A stretch of 49,456 nt of DNA from the NCBI GenBank assembly GCA_963170125.1, contig CAUJFI010000159.1, positions 1 through 49,456 of the forward strand, written 5' to 3'. Made by a program: the position numbers and the translations under genes. The notes under the pieces are model-generated. The model was not told the DNA's origin and made no database searches. It saw only the letters and a program-made list of their open reading frames with translations. Source of the DNA: Deinococcota bacterium. GTDB taxonomy: Bacteria; Deinococcota; Deinococci; Deinococcales; Trueperaceae. The first letter of the stretch is position 1. Every line of letters starts with the position of its first letter. Below are positions 11,518 to 20,142 of the stretch, in pieces.

Positions 11518-12510
11518 ATGATCCGGCTGAGCGCTGCGCGAGTCGACAACCAGAGAAGCCCCACACAGCGTGCGATGCTGGTGCTCGTTCCGCTCCTGGC
11601 GACGCTCGTGTTGAGCGCCTGCGGGAGCGCGCAGGAGAGAGCCGTTTCAGCCACCCGTCCGGCACCAGCCCTGGAGTCGACCGCCATGTTCGGCGCGTTC
11701 ACCTTCGGCGGCGTGTGGCGCGGCATGGACCCCATCTACGAGCTCGAGCTCGACCTCGGTCGTCGCCTCGACATCGTGCACTGGTTCACGAACTGGGACA
11801 ACCCCTACTTCCCCGAGCTCGTAGCCATGGCCTCCCAGGGTGGGCGCAGGCCGATGATCAGTTGGCAGAGCTACGACCGCAGCGTGGAAGACATCGCGGC
11901 CGGCAAGTACGACGCCTACATCACCGAGTGGGCGCGCGGCGCCGCCACCGCGCCCGGTCTCCTCTACGTGCGCCCCTTCCCCGAGATGAACGGTGACTGG
12001 ACCCCGTGGAACGGCGACCCCGAGGGGCTCAAGCGCGCCTGGCGCCGCATCGTCGACATCTTCGACTCGGTCGGGGCGACCAACGTCCGCTGGGTGTTCA
12101 GCCCCAACGTCGCGGACTCGCCGCGCGTGCCGGAGAACGCCATGGAGCTCTACTACCCTGGCGACGACTACGTCGACGTCCTCGCCCTCGACGGCTACAA
12201 CTGGGGCGACGTGCTGCCGGTGGTCGGCTGGCGCTCGTTCGAGGCCATCTTCCGCGCCGGTTACGACCGCGTGACGAGCCTGGGCACACAGCCCGTGTGG
12301 ATCGCTGAGCTCGCCAGTTCGAACGTCGGCGGCGACAAGAGCGACTGGGTCCGCGAGATGTTCGCCACCACGGGGTTCGAGCGCATCGAGGCGCTCGTCT
12401 GGTTCAACGAGAACAAAGAGGCCGACTGGCGCATCGATTCCGACGTCGCGACCCTGCGCGCCTTCCGGCAGATGCTCAGCTCCGGCACCACGGTCGCGGC
12501 GGCCCGTTGA
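11518..12510 (+). CDS. GH26-like glycanase lipoprotein (paralog 1)
   Basis: A 330-residue exported lipoprotein: signal peptide with lipobox LVLSAC (lipidated Cys ~35), then a single (beta/alpha)8-type glycosidase domain. It resembles GH26 beta-mannanase-like proteins. The probable acid/base is Glu156 in YVRPFPEMNGDW and the nucleophile Glu264 in PVWIAELASS; WQSYDRSVEDIAAGKYDAYI is also typical of these domains. It should sit on the cell surface or periplasmic side and cut a polysaccharide; the substrate is not known. ATG 11518 is preferred (a TTG at 11515 adds one residue). The ~350-nt leader carries two structured RNA copies. A paralog follows 146 nt downstream. Confidence 0.85.
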   Translation: MIRLSAARVDNQRSPTQRAMLVLVPLLATLVLSACGSAQERAVSATRPAPALESTAMFGAFTFGGVWRGMDPIYELELDLGRRLDIVHWFTNWDNPYFPELVAMASQGGRRPMISWQSYDRSVEDIAAGKYDAYITEWARGAATAPGLLYVRPFPEMNGDWTPWNGDPEGLKRAWRRIVDIFDSVGATNVRWVFSPNVADSPRVPENAMELYYPGDDYVDVLALDGYNWGDVLPVVGWRSFEAIFRAGYDRVTSLGTQPVWIAELASSNVGGDKSDWVREMFATTGFERIEALVWFNENKEADWRIDSDVATLRAFRQMLSSGTTVAAAR

Positions 12511-12521
12511 CCTAGAGGCCG

Positions 12522-12594
12522 AGGCCGCCTGAGAAACCGATGAGCCCTAGGGCGCTTGGGTTAAGGGCGCGAGAGTTGCGTGCCCGTCGGGCCT
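12522..12594 (+). ncRNA. Possible divergent third copy of the structured RNA
   Basis: Between the two GH26-like genes. Shares CTGAGAAACC with copy 1 and GGGCGCTTG with both copies, in the same order, followed by GCGAG and TTGCGTGCCCG where the others have GCGAG and AGCGCAACCGG. AGGCC (12522-12526) can pair with GGCCT (12590-12594) as P1, giving the same 73-nt span. The P2 helix is weak (AACC/GGTT), so this copy may be degenerate or refolded. Confidence 0.35.
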
Positions 12595-12655
12595 GGTGGT
12601 ATCCATATGACATAAATCACAGCGTCGGCCGCCGGCCGCGCGCCCGGGAACTTCC

Positions 12656-13837
12656 TTGACCGATGGCCGCTCCACTCGACCAGTCAGCACCTGTTCAGAC
12701 GGACGGCGATCCGTGCGCCGGGGGCGGGTTGGGTTCGTCGGTCTGGCGGCGCTGACCGTAGTGCTCGCCTCGGCCCTTAGCGCGTGTTCCGAGCCGGATA
12801 CGGCGGCCCTGCCCGGGAGGACCGCCCCTCCAATGCTGGGAGCCTTCGTACCGGCCGGCGTCTGGAACGACCTCGCTCCGCTGCGGGAGCTGGAGGACCG
12901 GGTCGGAGGAGCCTTCGGGCTCGCCCACTGGTACACGTCCTGGGACTTCGCTTACGACCCGGTGCCAGTCGACGACGTCCTCGCCGCCGGCCGGATACCG
13001 TTGGTTACCTGGCAGACCCACAACGAGTCGCTCGGCGACATCGCGGCCGGGGCGTACGACGCCTACATCCGGGAGTGGGCGCGCGGCGTGCGCGCGGCCG
13101 CCGGCACCGTGTACGTGCGCATCTTCCCCGAGATGAACGGCGACTGGGCTTCGTGGAACGGCGACCCCGAGGGGCTCAAGCGCGCCTGGCGGCACATCGT
13201 CGACCTCTTCGCCGCCGAGGGCGCCGCCAACGTCAGATGGGTCTTCAGCCCCAACGTCACGGACGAGCCGCGCACGCCCGAGAACGCCATGGAGCGCTAC
13301 TACCCCGGGGACGACTACGTCGACGTGCTCGGCCTAGACGGCTACAACTGGGGCGATGCCAAGCCCGCCATCGGCTGGCGCAGCTACGAGGACGTCTTCC
13401 AGGACGGTTACGCGCGGATCACGCGCCTAGGCGATCAGCCCCTGTGGTTGGCCGAGGTGGCCTCGGCCGAGGCGGGCGGCGACAAGGCCGCTTGGGTGGA
13501 CGACATGCTGAGCTCCACCGCCTTCCCGCGGGTCGAGGCCATCGTGTGGTTCAACGAGGACAAGGAGACCGACTGGCGCATGGAGAGCTCGTTCCGGTCG
13601 CTGCAGGCCTTCCGGTCCTACTTCCGGGGCCGGCAGGACGCCGAGTCGCCGCCCACGCAGGCGGCGCTCGCCCCCGCGGCGCCCGCGGGTGCGCAACCCG
13701 CCGCGGTCCGGAGGGGTGCCGGAGGCGCGGTCGCTGCGCCGCCGGACGGCGCCGCGAGCGGCGCTCGGGCGGGGGGGCGGCCGGCCTCCCCCACCACCGC
13801 GATCGCCAGCGGTGAACACCACGCGCTCGGCCGTTAG
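12656..13837 (+). CDS. GH26-like glycanase lipoprotein (paralog 2)
   Basis: A close paralog of the previous gene with the same order of motifs: lipobox VLASALSAC, WQTHNESLGDIAAGAYDAYI, acid/base Glu159 in YVRIFPEMNGDW, a shared WNGDPEGLKRAWR stretch, and nucleophile Glu267 in PLWLAEVAS. It differs by a ~70-residue C-terminal extension rich in Ala, Pro, Gly and Arg and without predicted fold, possibly a wall-spanning or attachment tail. The TTG at 12656 gives 393 residues; GTG at 12713 would give a more usual lipoprotein signal (VRRGRVGFVGLAALTVVLA) and may be the real start. A weak promoter (TTGCGT 12576-12581, 18 nt, TATCCA 12600-12605) lies upstream. Tandem duplication is evident. Confidence 0.83.
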   Translation: MTDGRSTRPVSTCSDGRRSVRRGRVGFVGLAALTVVLASALSACSEPDTAALPGRTAPPMLGAFVPAGVWNDLAPLRELEDRVGGAFGLAHWYTSWDFAYDPVPVDDVLAAGRIPLVTWQTHNESLGDIAAGAYDAYIREWARGVRAAAGTVYVRIFPEMNGDWASWNGDPEGLKRAWRHIVDLFAAEGAANVRWVFSPNVTDEPRTPENAMERYYPGDDYVDVLGLDGYNWGDAKPAIGWRSYEDVFQDGYARITRLGDQPLWLAEVASAEAGGDKAAWVDDMLSSTAFPRVEAIVWFNEDKETDWRMESSFRSLQAFRSYFRGRQDAESPPTQAALAPAAPAGAQPAAVRRGAGGAVAAPPDGAASGARAGGRPASPTTAIASGEHHALGR

Positions 13838-13840
13838 GCG

Positions 13841-13846
13841 TAGCAT
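13841..13846 (+). promoter_or_regulatory. -10 box before the sugar dehydrogenase gene
   Basis: TAGCAT, 6 nt before TTG 13853 and 9 nt before ATG 13856, so a leaderless or nearly leaderless mRNA is likely. Confidence 0.45.
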
Positions 13847-13855
13847 CGCTGCTTG

Positions 13856-15181
13856 ATGCCGCGCTCTCGGTTGCCTCACCGCCGTCCCGCCTTCCCCGCC
13901 CTAGGCGCCAAGCCGACCCCCGCCCTCCATCCCCGTCCTCGGCGCGGCGTCGCTCGCGACCTTTTCGCCACGTTGCTCGCCCTCGCCGTGTGCTGGCTGA
14001 CCTGCGCCTCGGCGGCTGCGCCAGCGGCGGAGCCGCCACACCCTCGCAGCACGACCCCCTACGCCCTCGAGAAGCTCGCCAAAGTCCTCCCGCTGCCGGT
14101 GGACGCCGTGCCGCTCGACGACACGGGCGACCTGCTTATCGTCGCCCTCGACGGCGCCGTCTGGCGTTACGCGGACGGCGCCGTGGCCGAGACGCCGTTC
14201 CTGGCGCTTGGCGGGCGCGTCACCGGCCTGCTCGGCGAGCAGGGCCTCTTCACGGCGGCGCTCGAGCCGGCAGAGCGCGCGGCGGAGCGCGGCAACCCCA
14301 GGCACATCGTCGTGGCGTTCACCGAAGCCGGCACCAACGACCTGGTGGTGGCCGCATACCCGCTGGCGGAGGACGCGAGCCACGCGGACGCGGCGCAGGA
14401 GACGGTGCTCCTACGCATACCGGTGCGCGAGGCCTACCACCACGGCGGGCAGGTCGCCTTCGGCGTCGACGACATGCTGTACGTCTCCGTCGGCGAGGGC
14501 CAACGCGAGGTCGAGTACCTCCACGAGACGCCCAGACCGGCCCAGGACCTCACGTCGCTGCGCGGCAAGGTCCTACGCATCGACCCGTTCCCGGCTGACG
14601 GCGCCGCGCCCTACACCGTGCCGTCCGACAACCCGTTCGTCGCCGGACCAGGGGCGACGCAAGGCGCGCTAGGAGAGGTCTACGCCTTCGGGTTCCGCAA
14701 CCCGTGGAAGTTCAGCTTCGCGGCGAGCGACGGCGCGCTGCTGCTGGCGGACGTCGGTGAGGACACCTGGGAGGAGATCGACGTCGTGCGACCGGGGGGC
14801 AACTACGGCTGGCCGTACATGGAGGGCCCCCACTGCCTCGAGTACCCGGACACCGGCGGGTTGGTGGCTCCGGACTGCGAGCGCCTCGCGCTCGTCGGGC
14901 CGGCCGCGTACTACGGCCACCTCCGGATAGACCCGGCCGGCGGCCTGTCCGTGACCGGCGGCTTCGAGGCCCACGACCCGGCGCTGCCCGAGCTCGTCGG
15001 CAAGTACCTGTTCGGGGACTTCGTCTCCGGTCGCCTCTGGTCGCTCGACCGGGAGACCGGCGCCGTGGAGCTCCTCCTGGAGACCGGGCTGCCGATCTCG
15101 GCCATCGTGCCCGGCGCCGCCGGCGAGGTGCTCGTCCTGGGGATAGAGGGGACGCTGGCGCGGCTCGTCGAGGCTCCTTAG
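13856..15181 (+). CDS. PQQ-dependent sugar (glucose/sorbosone-type) dehydrogenase, exported
   Basis: A 441-residue protein with an Arg-rich start, a hydrophobic export segment (LFATLLALAVCWLTCASAAAPAAE) and a six-bladed soluble glucose dehydrogenase-like beta-propeller. The signature is EAYHHGGQVAFGVDDMLYVSVGEG, with the catalytic His in HHGGQ, then SLRGKVLRIDPFP, AFGFRNPWKFSF, LLADVGEDTWEEID and NYGWPYMEG, all strongly conserved in the GSDH family (YliI-like). Such proteins oxidise aldose sugars with PQQ or act as lectin-like propellers. ATG 13856 is chosen (TTG 13853 adds one residue). Beside two GH26-like enzymes, it may act on released sugars (inference). Confidence 0.9.
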   Translation: MPRSRLPHRRPAFPALGAKPTPALHPRPRRGVARDLFATLLALAVCWLTCASAAAPAAEPPHPRSTTPYALEKLAKVLPLPVDAVPLDDTGDLLIVALDGAVWRYADGAVAETPFLALGGRVTGLLGEQGLFTAALEPAERAAERGNPRHIVVAFTEAGTNDLVVAAYPLAEDASHADAAQETVLLRIPVREAYHHGGQVAFGVDDMLYVSVGEGQREVEYLHETPRPAQDLTSLRGKVLRIDPFPADGAAPYTVPSDNPFVAGPGATQGALGEVYAFGFRNPWKFSFAASDGALLLADVGEDTWEEIDVVRPGGNYGWPYMEGPHCLEYPDTGGLVAPDCERLALVGPAAYYGHLRIDPAGGLSVTGGFEAHDPALPELVGKYLFGDFVSGRLWSLDRETGAVELLLETGLPISAIVPGAAGEVLVLGIEGTLARLVEAP

Positions 15182-15184
15182 CGT

Positions 15185-15283
15185 TGAGCGGCGCCGAACG
15201 GCCGGAAGTTCGACCTACACCGGCGCGCAGGCGCCGCGCACGCGCTGCTCGCGGGGCGGCCGTGCCCGGCCGTTCGCCGCTCA
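15185..15283. terminator. Large inverted repeat between convergent genes
   Basis: The left arm (15185-15203) begins TGAGCGGCG and ends GAACGGCC; the right arm (15268-15283) is its reverse complement apart from a 2-nt bulge. The right arm contains the stop codon of the synthase gene. An inner hairpin (GGCGC/GCGCC) sits in the 64-nt loop. It could end transcription from both sides, though there is no U-run. Confidence 0.45.
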
Positions 15284-18094
15284 GCCCTGGTCGGCGTTGC
15301 CGACGGCCGGCACGCCGTCCGAGCTGCCGTACAGGCGGTGGCGGATGTCGTCGTACAGGGCCTTGTCGTCGATGCCGAAGCTCTGCACCAGCTCCGCGGT
15401 CACGAAGTAAGCCTGGGCCACCGTCAGCCGTCCGTCGGCCACGAGGTTCGTCACGCCCAGGATGGCACGCTCCTTGTCCGTGACCGAGTCGGGGTCCGCC
15501 CGGTAGGCGGCCACCGTGGCCTGCAGCGCGTTGGCCAGGGGTCGTAGCTCGTCGATCGCCTTCACGAGGTTGCCGTGAACTGTGCTGACCTTGCCCCTGA
15601 CGACCCCTTCCAACGGGTTGATGTAGCGGGCGTACGCGAAGTGGTCGTCCTCGCCCCCCGGTTGTGCCCGGGCCCAGGCCAGCTTGGCGGCGCCCGCGCA
15701 GACCGAGAAGTCGGGATCGAACACCGAGAAGTCGCCCGCGAAGAACCGCTGGTTGGCGTAGGGCGAGAGCTGGTCCGTCGAGATCGCGCGCAGCAACGTC
15801 AGGGCGTCGCTCGTGACCTGCGAGAGGCCGAGGTCGCCGGTCGGCCCTACGGCCAGTGGGTCTAGGTAGGACTCGTTGATGAGGATGCGCAGCAGGAGGT
15901 CGGGCGGAACGTCGTACGCCGTTGAGGCCTCCTCGATGTTGGCCACGAGCGGCGCTAGGCGCGCCAGGACGAGTAGACCCCATGCCGAGAGCGGTTGGTA
16001 GCCCTCCGCCGCCACCTCGAGCCGGTGGCGCTTGGTGGCCGGGCGCAGCACGTCGGCGACGGAGCAGTACGCCGACACGCGGCCGTGGCCCTCGTTGGAC
16101 GCCATGACGTGGAGGCCGAGCCGGGCGAGCGGCGAGGCGACGAGGCCGGCGGGAACGCCGGCGCCGTCGGCCAGCGCGCCGGGGCCGTCGCCCTGCGCCT
16201 CGGCGACGCGCGTGTCGTCGCCGGCCTCGGTCGGCGCGTCGACGGCGGCCGGCGTGTCCACCGAGGTCGCTTCCCGGCTAGCCGCGTCCGCCTCCGTCGC
16301 CAGGCCCCCGGTCCCGGCGGCGCCCGGCTCACGGGCCTGCGCGGGGCGCGAGAACCCCGCGTCCACGAAGGCGTCGAGCAGTCCGCGGTCGGTCACGGAC
16401 AGCGGCAACGCCATGTGGTCGTCTTGCGACACCCTGACGGAGTCGTTGATGAGGCGCCAGGCGTCGCGGTAGCCGGGTCGGGTGGCGGAGGCGAGGACCG
16501 CCGCGCCGGCGAAGACCGTGGCCACGGACAGCGCCATGCCGGTGGTGGCGCCAAGGTAGCGGAGCTGCGAGCGCTTCGACGTGCGCGACCGCGGCCTGTC
16601 CCACGTGATCGTGGCCCGCGGGTCGAACTCGTTGCGCCGCCTAAAGCGCGGTATGGCCCGGGCGGCCCCCGTCAGGAACGTGACGGCGTTGAACGGCCGC
16701 AGGAGCGTGAGGGGCACGACGGAGGTGGCTGCCTCGCGGCCGACCTTGGACCAGAGCTTGAAGCGGCGCAGGCCCTGCGCGCGCCAGATGCGAGCGAGGC
16801 CCCAGGTGGCGAGCACGAGCGTGGCCGCCAGGTCGAGACCGACCCAGAGGCCGAGGGCCTTCAGCGGCGTGCCGTGGCCTGGCAAGGCGTAGTTGAGTCC
16901 GGCCGCCACGGGCAGCATTAGCAGGAGCAGCGCCAGTCCGAAGAGGTTCTCGAAGTGCGCCGCCAGGACGGTGAAGCGCACGTTGGCCCGCAGGTCGTGC
17001 CACTGGGCGCGCCGGAACACGCGCTTGAGACCGTTCTCGATGCCACCGCCGTTCCACCGCTCGATCTGCCGCAGGTACCCCGGCAGGCTGGGCGGGTCGT
17101 CCGTGTACATGAGGGCGGAGGTTATGAACCGGGCGTTGCCGCCGTGGCGTATGACGAGAGGGGCATCGGCAACGAGCCTGCCGAGCTCCACCTCCTCGCC
17201 GTCGACGAGGACGCGGAACCCCTTGGCATCTAAGTCGTGCGCGCTGACGTGCTCATCGGTCACCGTGCGGTTCTGCACGCTGAGCGTGAAGTCGTGGTCC
17301 TCGGTCAACGTATCGGCCGGCATGGGGAAGCACTCGCGCCTGGCCACGAACCCGCACCCGACCACCGTGTAGAGCCGCGAGCGTCCGAACACCGCCCCCT
17401 GGCCCAAGCGCGCCGTCTGGCCCGCGCGCAGCACGGCCGCGATGGCGTACTCGGCCGAGCGGGCCCGCGAGATGAACCGGGCCACCGGCTTCCCGCGCCC
17501 GGGATCGGCGGACATCACGGCGCCGGATTGGATGGCGTAATCCTCTAGGACGTAACGCAGCTTGCGACCTTGACCCACGCGCCGTAGACGGTAGAAGTCG
17601 TCGCGCAGGCGTGCCAGGAAGTGCTCCTCGAGGACAGTGTCGCCGTCGACGATCAGTACGCGCTCGGCACTCAACAGGCCGCCGCTCAGCACGACGTTGA
17701 TGCTGTCGGACTTGGAGATCGGTTGAGCGTGCTCGACGACGGTCACGCTCGGTCCGGCGCCGCCGGCCCTGAGCCACCGCTCGAAGGTCGCGGTGGCGTC
17801 GGCGACCGGGCCTCTGGTCACGCACCGGTACCCCGCCTCCCCCAACGTCCGCTTCACGACCTCCGCCGTGGCATCCGTGCCGCCGTTGACGCTCACGGTC
17901 AGCGCGTCGAACGGCACGCTCTGGCCGAGCAGCGACGCGAGGGCCGCGGCTGCGCCGGCCTCCTCGTTGAACATCGGCGACACGACCCCGACGCGATCGG
18001 GCGACCTCACGGGGAGCGAGGCGTCCTTGGCGAGGCTGAACAGGGCGTTGGCGATGACGGTAGGCGTCGCTAGCAGCCCGGGTATGAACGGCAA
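15281..18094 (-). CDS. Processive GT2 polysaccharide synthase fused to a C-terminal lytic-transglycosylase (SLT) domain
   Basis: A 937-residue fusion. Residues ~30-350 are a family 2 glycosyltransferase with the marks of processive synthases (cellulose, hyaluronan, PNAG types): VVSPMFNEE, DGDT (150-153), TEDHD (264-268) and QIERW (343-347). About four membrane spans follow (near 383-400, 412-433, 455-475, 514-537). A linker rich in Ala, Asp and Thr (~585-650) leads to a domain with INESYLDPLAVGPTGDLGLSQVT (~738-761), the SLT-type transglycosylase motif with catalytic Glu741. By topology the GT2 part is cytoplasmic and the SLT part outside. It probably makes a polymer and opens or trims the wall, or cuts its product. 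TTG 18094 is the only usable start in frame; AGGAAGGA lies ~10 nt upstream. I know of no standard synthase with this domain order. Confidence 0.85.
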   Translation of the reverse strand: MPFIPGLLATPTVIANALFSLAKDASLPVRSPDRVGVVSPMFNEEAGAAAALASLLGQSVPFDALTVSVNGGTDATAEVVKRTLGEAGYRCVTRGPVADATATFERWLRAGGAGPSVTVVEHAQPISKSDSINVVLSGGLLSAERVLIVDGDTVLEEHFLARLRDDFYRLRRVGQGRKLRYVLEDYAIQSGAVMSADPGRGKPVARFISRARSAEYAIAAVLRAGQTARLGQGAVFGRSRLYTVVGCGFVARRECFPMPADTLTEDHDFTLSVQNRTVTDEHVSAHDLDAKGFRVLVDGEEVELGRLVADAPLVIRHGGNARFITSALMYTDDPPSLPGYLRQIERWNGGGIENGLKRVFRRAQWHDLRANVRFTVLAAHFENLFGLALLLLMLPVAAGLNYALPGHGTPLKALGLWVGLDLAATLVLATWGLARIWRAQGLRRFKLWSKVGREAATSVVPLTLLRPFNAVTFLTGAARAIPRFRRRNEFDPRATITWDRPRSRTSKRSQLRYLGATTGMALSVATVFAGAAVLASATRPGYRDAWRLINDSVRVSQDDHMALPLSVTDRGLLDAFVDAGFSRPAQAREPGAAGTGGLATEADAASREATSVDTPAAVDAPTEAGDDTRVAEAQGDGPGALADGAGVPAGLVASPLARLGLHVMASNEGHGRVSAYCSVADVLRPATKRHRLEVAAEGYQPLSAWGLLVLARLAPLVANIEEASTAYDVPPDLLLRILINESYLDPLAVGPTGDLGLSQVTSDALTLLRAISTDQLSPYANQRFFAGDFSVFDPDFSVCAGAAKLAWARAQPGGEDDHFAYARYINPLEGVVRGKVSTVHGNLVKAIDELRPLANALQATVAAYRADPDSVTDKERAILGVTNLVADGRLTVAQAYFVTAELVQSFGIDDKALYDDIRHRLYGSSDGVPAVGNADQG

Positions 18095-18254
18095 GGTGCG
18101 CTGGTCCTTCCTGACGGCCTCGAAGGCGTCTCTCGAGCACCTTACCCGGCGCTCTCTGACACCATCCTCACGTTACACGTCCCACCCGGAGATTCATGAG
18201 ACGCCCATGACGGCGTGCGTGCCCGACGGCCGCTTGACCGGTCTTAATGCCCGG

Positions 18255-18297
18255 TGTGAGTCCCGTGTGCGAACTCTCACATTCAGTCTGCTAACAT
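18255..18297 (+). promoter_or_regulatory. Promoter with inverted repeat upstream of the 3D-domain gene
   Basis: TGTGAG (18255-18260) and CTCACA (18276-18281) form an inverted repeat with a 15-nt centre, just before a TAACAT -10 box (18292-18297). The repeat would cover the -35 region and may be an operator. The -10 overlaps the ATG at 18296, so that ATG cannot be the start of this transcript. Confidence 0.4.
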
Positions 18298-18322
18298 GCC
18301 GCGACTGGGAGGTGGTGCCCTA

Positions 18323-18952
18323 GTGGCGCTGCACATCAGCGGCAAGCTCGTGGCCATAGGGCTCGTGGTTGCCGCCCTCATCACCGCCTTCAGCTCGCCG
18401 CGCACCGAACCGCCGGTCCCGGTAGCCTTGGAAGTGGCTCCGTACGCGGACGTCGTCGAGCGCCAGGCCGACCAGCCCGGCGTAGCCGACGTGGGCAACG
18501 CCGTGCTCGGCCCCACCACCAACCCCCGCTTCGTGCTGCGCGCGACGGGCTACAACTCCCACGAAGACCAGACCGACGCCTCACCGTTCGTCACCGCGAC
18601 GGGCGCGCGCACCGCCTTCGGCGTGGTGGCGGTCAGCCGCGACCTCCTGGGAGGCGAGCTGCCGTACGGCTCCCTCGTGCGTATCCGCGACCTCGGCAAC
18701 TACCACACCGGGCGCGGTGCCGGGGCCTTCCAGCAGTTCCTCGGCGATCACCTCTTCGTCGTGGAGGACACGATGCACGCGCGCAAGACCCAGCAGATCG
18801 ACGTCTGGTTCGAGAGCTACTCCCAGGCCGTCAACTGGGGGGTCCGCAAGGTCGAGGTCGAGCTCATCCGCTACGGCCGCGACGGTTACGAGTTCATACC
18901 CAGCACGGCTCCGGCCTTCCAAGCCGCCCCGGTGCTCGTCGCCTCGCGCTAA
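18323..18952 (+). CDS. Membrane-anchored 3D-domain protein
   Basis: A 209-residue protein with one N-terminal hydrophobic segment (KLVAIGLVVAALITAFSS) and a C-terminal 3D domain: VVAVSRDLL...LPYGSLVRI, then the Asp-containing LFVVEDTM, IDVWFESYSQAVNWGVRKVEVELI. This small double-psi barrel is the fold of MltA- and RpfB-linked 3D domains that act on peptidoglycan; this one probably acts in the cell wall. GTG 18323 is chosen over ATG 18296 because GGGAGG lies 10 nt before it and the promoter -10 box overlaps 18296. The gene lies back to back with the synthase-SLT gene, so both are envelope functions. Confidence 0.8.
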   Translation: MALHISGKLVAIGLVVAALITAFSSPRTEPPVPVALEVAPYADVVERQADQPGVADVGNAVLGPTTNPRFVLRATGYNSHEDQTDASPFVTATGARTAFGVVAVSRDLLGGELPYGSLVRIRDLGNYHTGRGAGAFQQFLGDHLFVVEDTMHARKTQQIDVWFESYSQAVNWGVRKVEVELIRYGRDGYEFIPSTAPAFQAAPVLVASR

Positions 18953-18960
18953 GCTGCGGC

Positions 18961-20142
18961 GTGCGCGCGCTCGTCCCCTACCTGGCGTGGCGGCACGTCC
19001 GTAGACGCGGTCTGCAGTCCGCTCTCACCGTGACGGGCGTGGCCATCGGCGTGGCCGTCCTCGTCATCGCCCTGTCCCTCACGAACGGCTTCATCGACGA
19101 GCTCGTCACGAGCACGCTGCGCGCCACCCCCATGCTCACGTTGCAGAGCTACCTGCCGGGCGAGACCCTGCCGGACGACCCGGCCATGGCAGCGGCCCTC
19201 GCCGGCGAGCGCGGCGTCGTCGCGGCCGCGCCGTTCCTCTCCGGCCAGGCCCTCATCGCCAGGCGCGCCAGCCAGGCGCTCGGAGTGAGCGGGCGGCAGG
19301 GTTTCACCCAGCTCGTCGGCATCGACCCCGGCCTCGAGACGGCCGTCCTCGACCTCCCCGTCCTGGCGGAGCAGGGCGCGGCCATGGCCCAGGCCGGCGG
19401 CATCGTGCTCGGCTCGACCCTCGCCCAGTCCCTCGGCGTGAGCGTCGGCGATGCCGTGATGTTGCGCGACATCTCCGGCGCCACCGCGCAGTTCACCGTC
19501 GCTGGCACCTTCAGGGTCGGCAATGAGCTCATCGACTCGGTTACCGCCTACATGTCCCTGCCGAACCTCCAGGCCTACCTGGGCGTCGAGGGGCGCGTGA
19601 GCGGCTACCACCTGCGCCTGAGCGACCCGACCGCCGCCCACCGCGTAGGCTTGGCGCTCGCCGACAGGTACTCGCTCAGGCCCGTCAGTTGGGAGAGCCT
19701 CTTCGCGAGCCTCATCTCGCAGCTGCGGCTGCAGAAGGCCGTCATCGGCGTCGTGGTCTTCCTCATCGTCATCGTCGCCGCGTTCGGCATCACGAACGTG
19801 CTCGTGCTCACCGTCAACGAGAAGACGGCGGACATCGCCATCCTGCGCGCACTCGGCGCCTCGGAAGGCCAGGTGCTCCGCACGTTCACGCTCCAAGGGT
19901 TCGCCCTCGGGGGGCTCGGCACGCTCCTGGGCGTCCTCCTCGGGCTCGCGGTCGCCGCCTACTTCAAGTTCCAGCCCTACCCCCTGCCGGGCGACCTCTA
20001 CTTCATCACCCAGCTGCCCATCCAGTTCCAGGCCCTAGACGTCGTGTGGGTCTGCGCGGTGTCGCTGGTCACGAGCGTCGTGGCGGGTCTGCTCCCCGCC
20101 CGCAGGGCCGCGCGGCTCGACCCCGTGGCCGTGCTCCGCTGA
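18961..20142 (+). CDS. ABC transporter permease, FtsX/LolC/MacB type
   Basis: A 393-residue permease: one N-terminal membrane span (LTVTGVAIGVAVLVIALSL), a ~230-residue extracytoplasmic MacB-type domain, then three C-terminal spans of the FtsX domain with the typical FGITNVLVLTVNEKTADIAILRALGAS motif that contacts the ATPase. The family includes lipoprotein exporters (LolCE), macrolide exporters and the divisome FtsX. No ATPase gene is adjacent, so the partner and substrate are unknown. GTG start 8 nt after the previous stop; the stop codon and following bases (TAAGCT) could serve as a -10 box 5 nt upstream. Its TGA overlaps the recX ATG (TGATG). Confidence 0.88.
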   Translation: MRALVPYLAWRHVRRRGLQSALTVTGVAIGVAVLVIALSLTNGFIDELVTSTLRATPMLTLQSYLPGETLPDDPAMAAALAGERGVVAAAPFLSGQALIARRASQALGVSGRQGFTQLVGIDPGLETAVLDLPVLAEQGAAMAQAGGIVLGSTLAQSLGVSVGDAVMLRDISGATAQFTVAGTFRVGNELIDSVTAYMSLPNLQAYLGVEGRVSGYHLRLSDPTAAHRVGLALADRYSLRPVSWESLFASLISQLRLQKAVIGVVVFLIVIVAAFGITNVLVLTVNEKTADIAILRALGASEGQVLRTFTLQGFALGGLGTLLGVLLGLAVAAYFKFQPYPLPGDLYFITQLPIQFQALDVVWVCAVSLVTSVVAGLLPARRAARLDPVAVLR

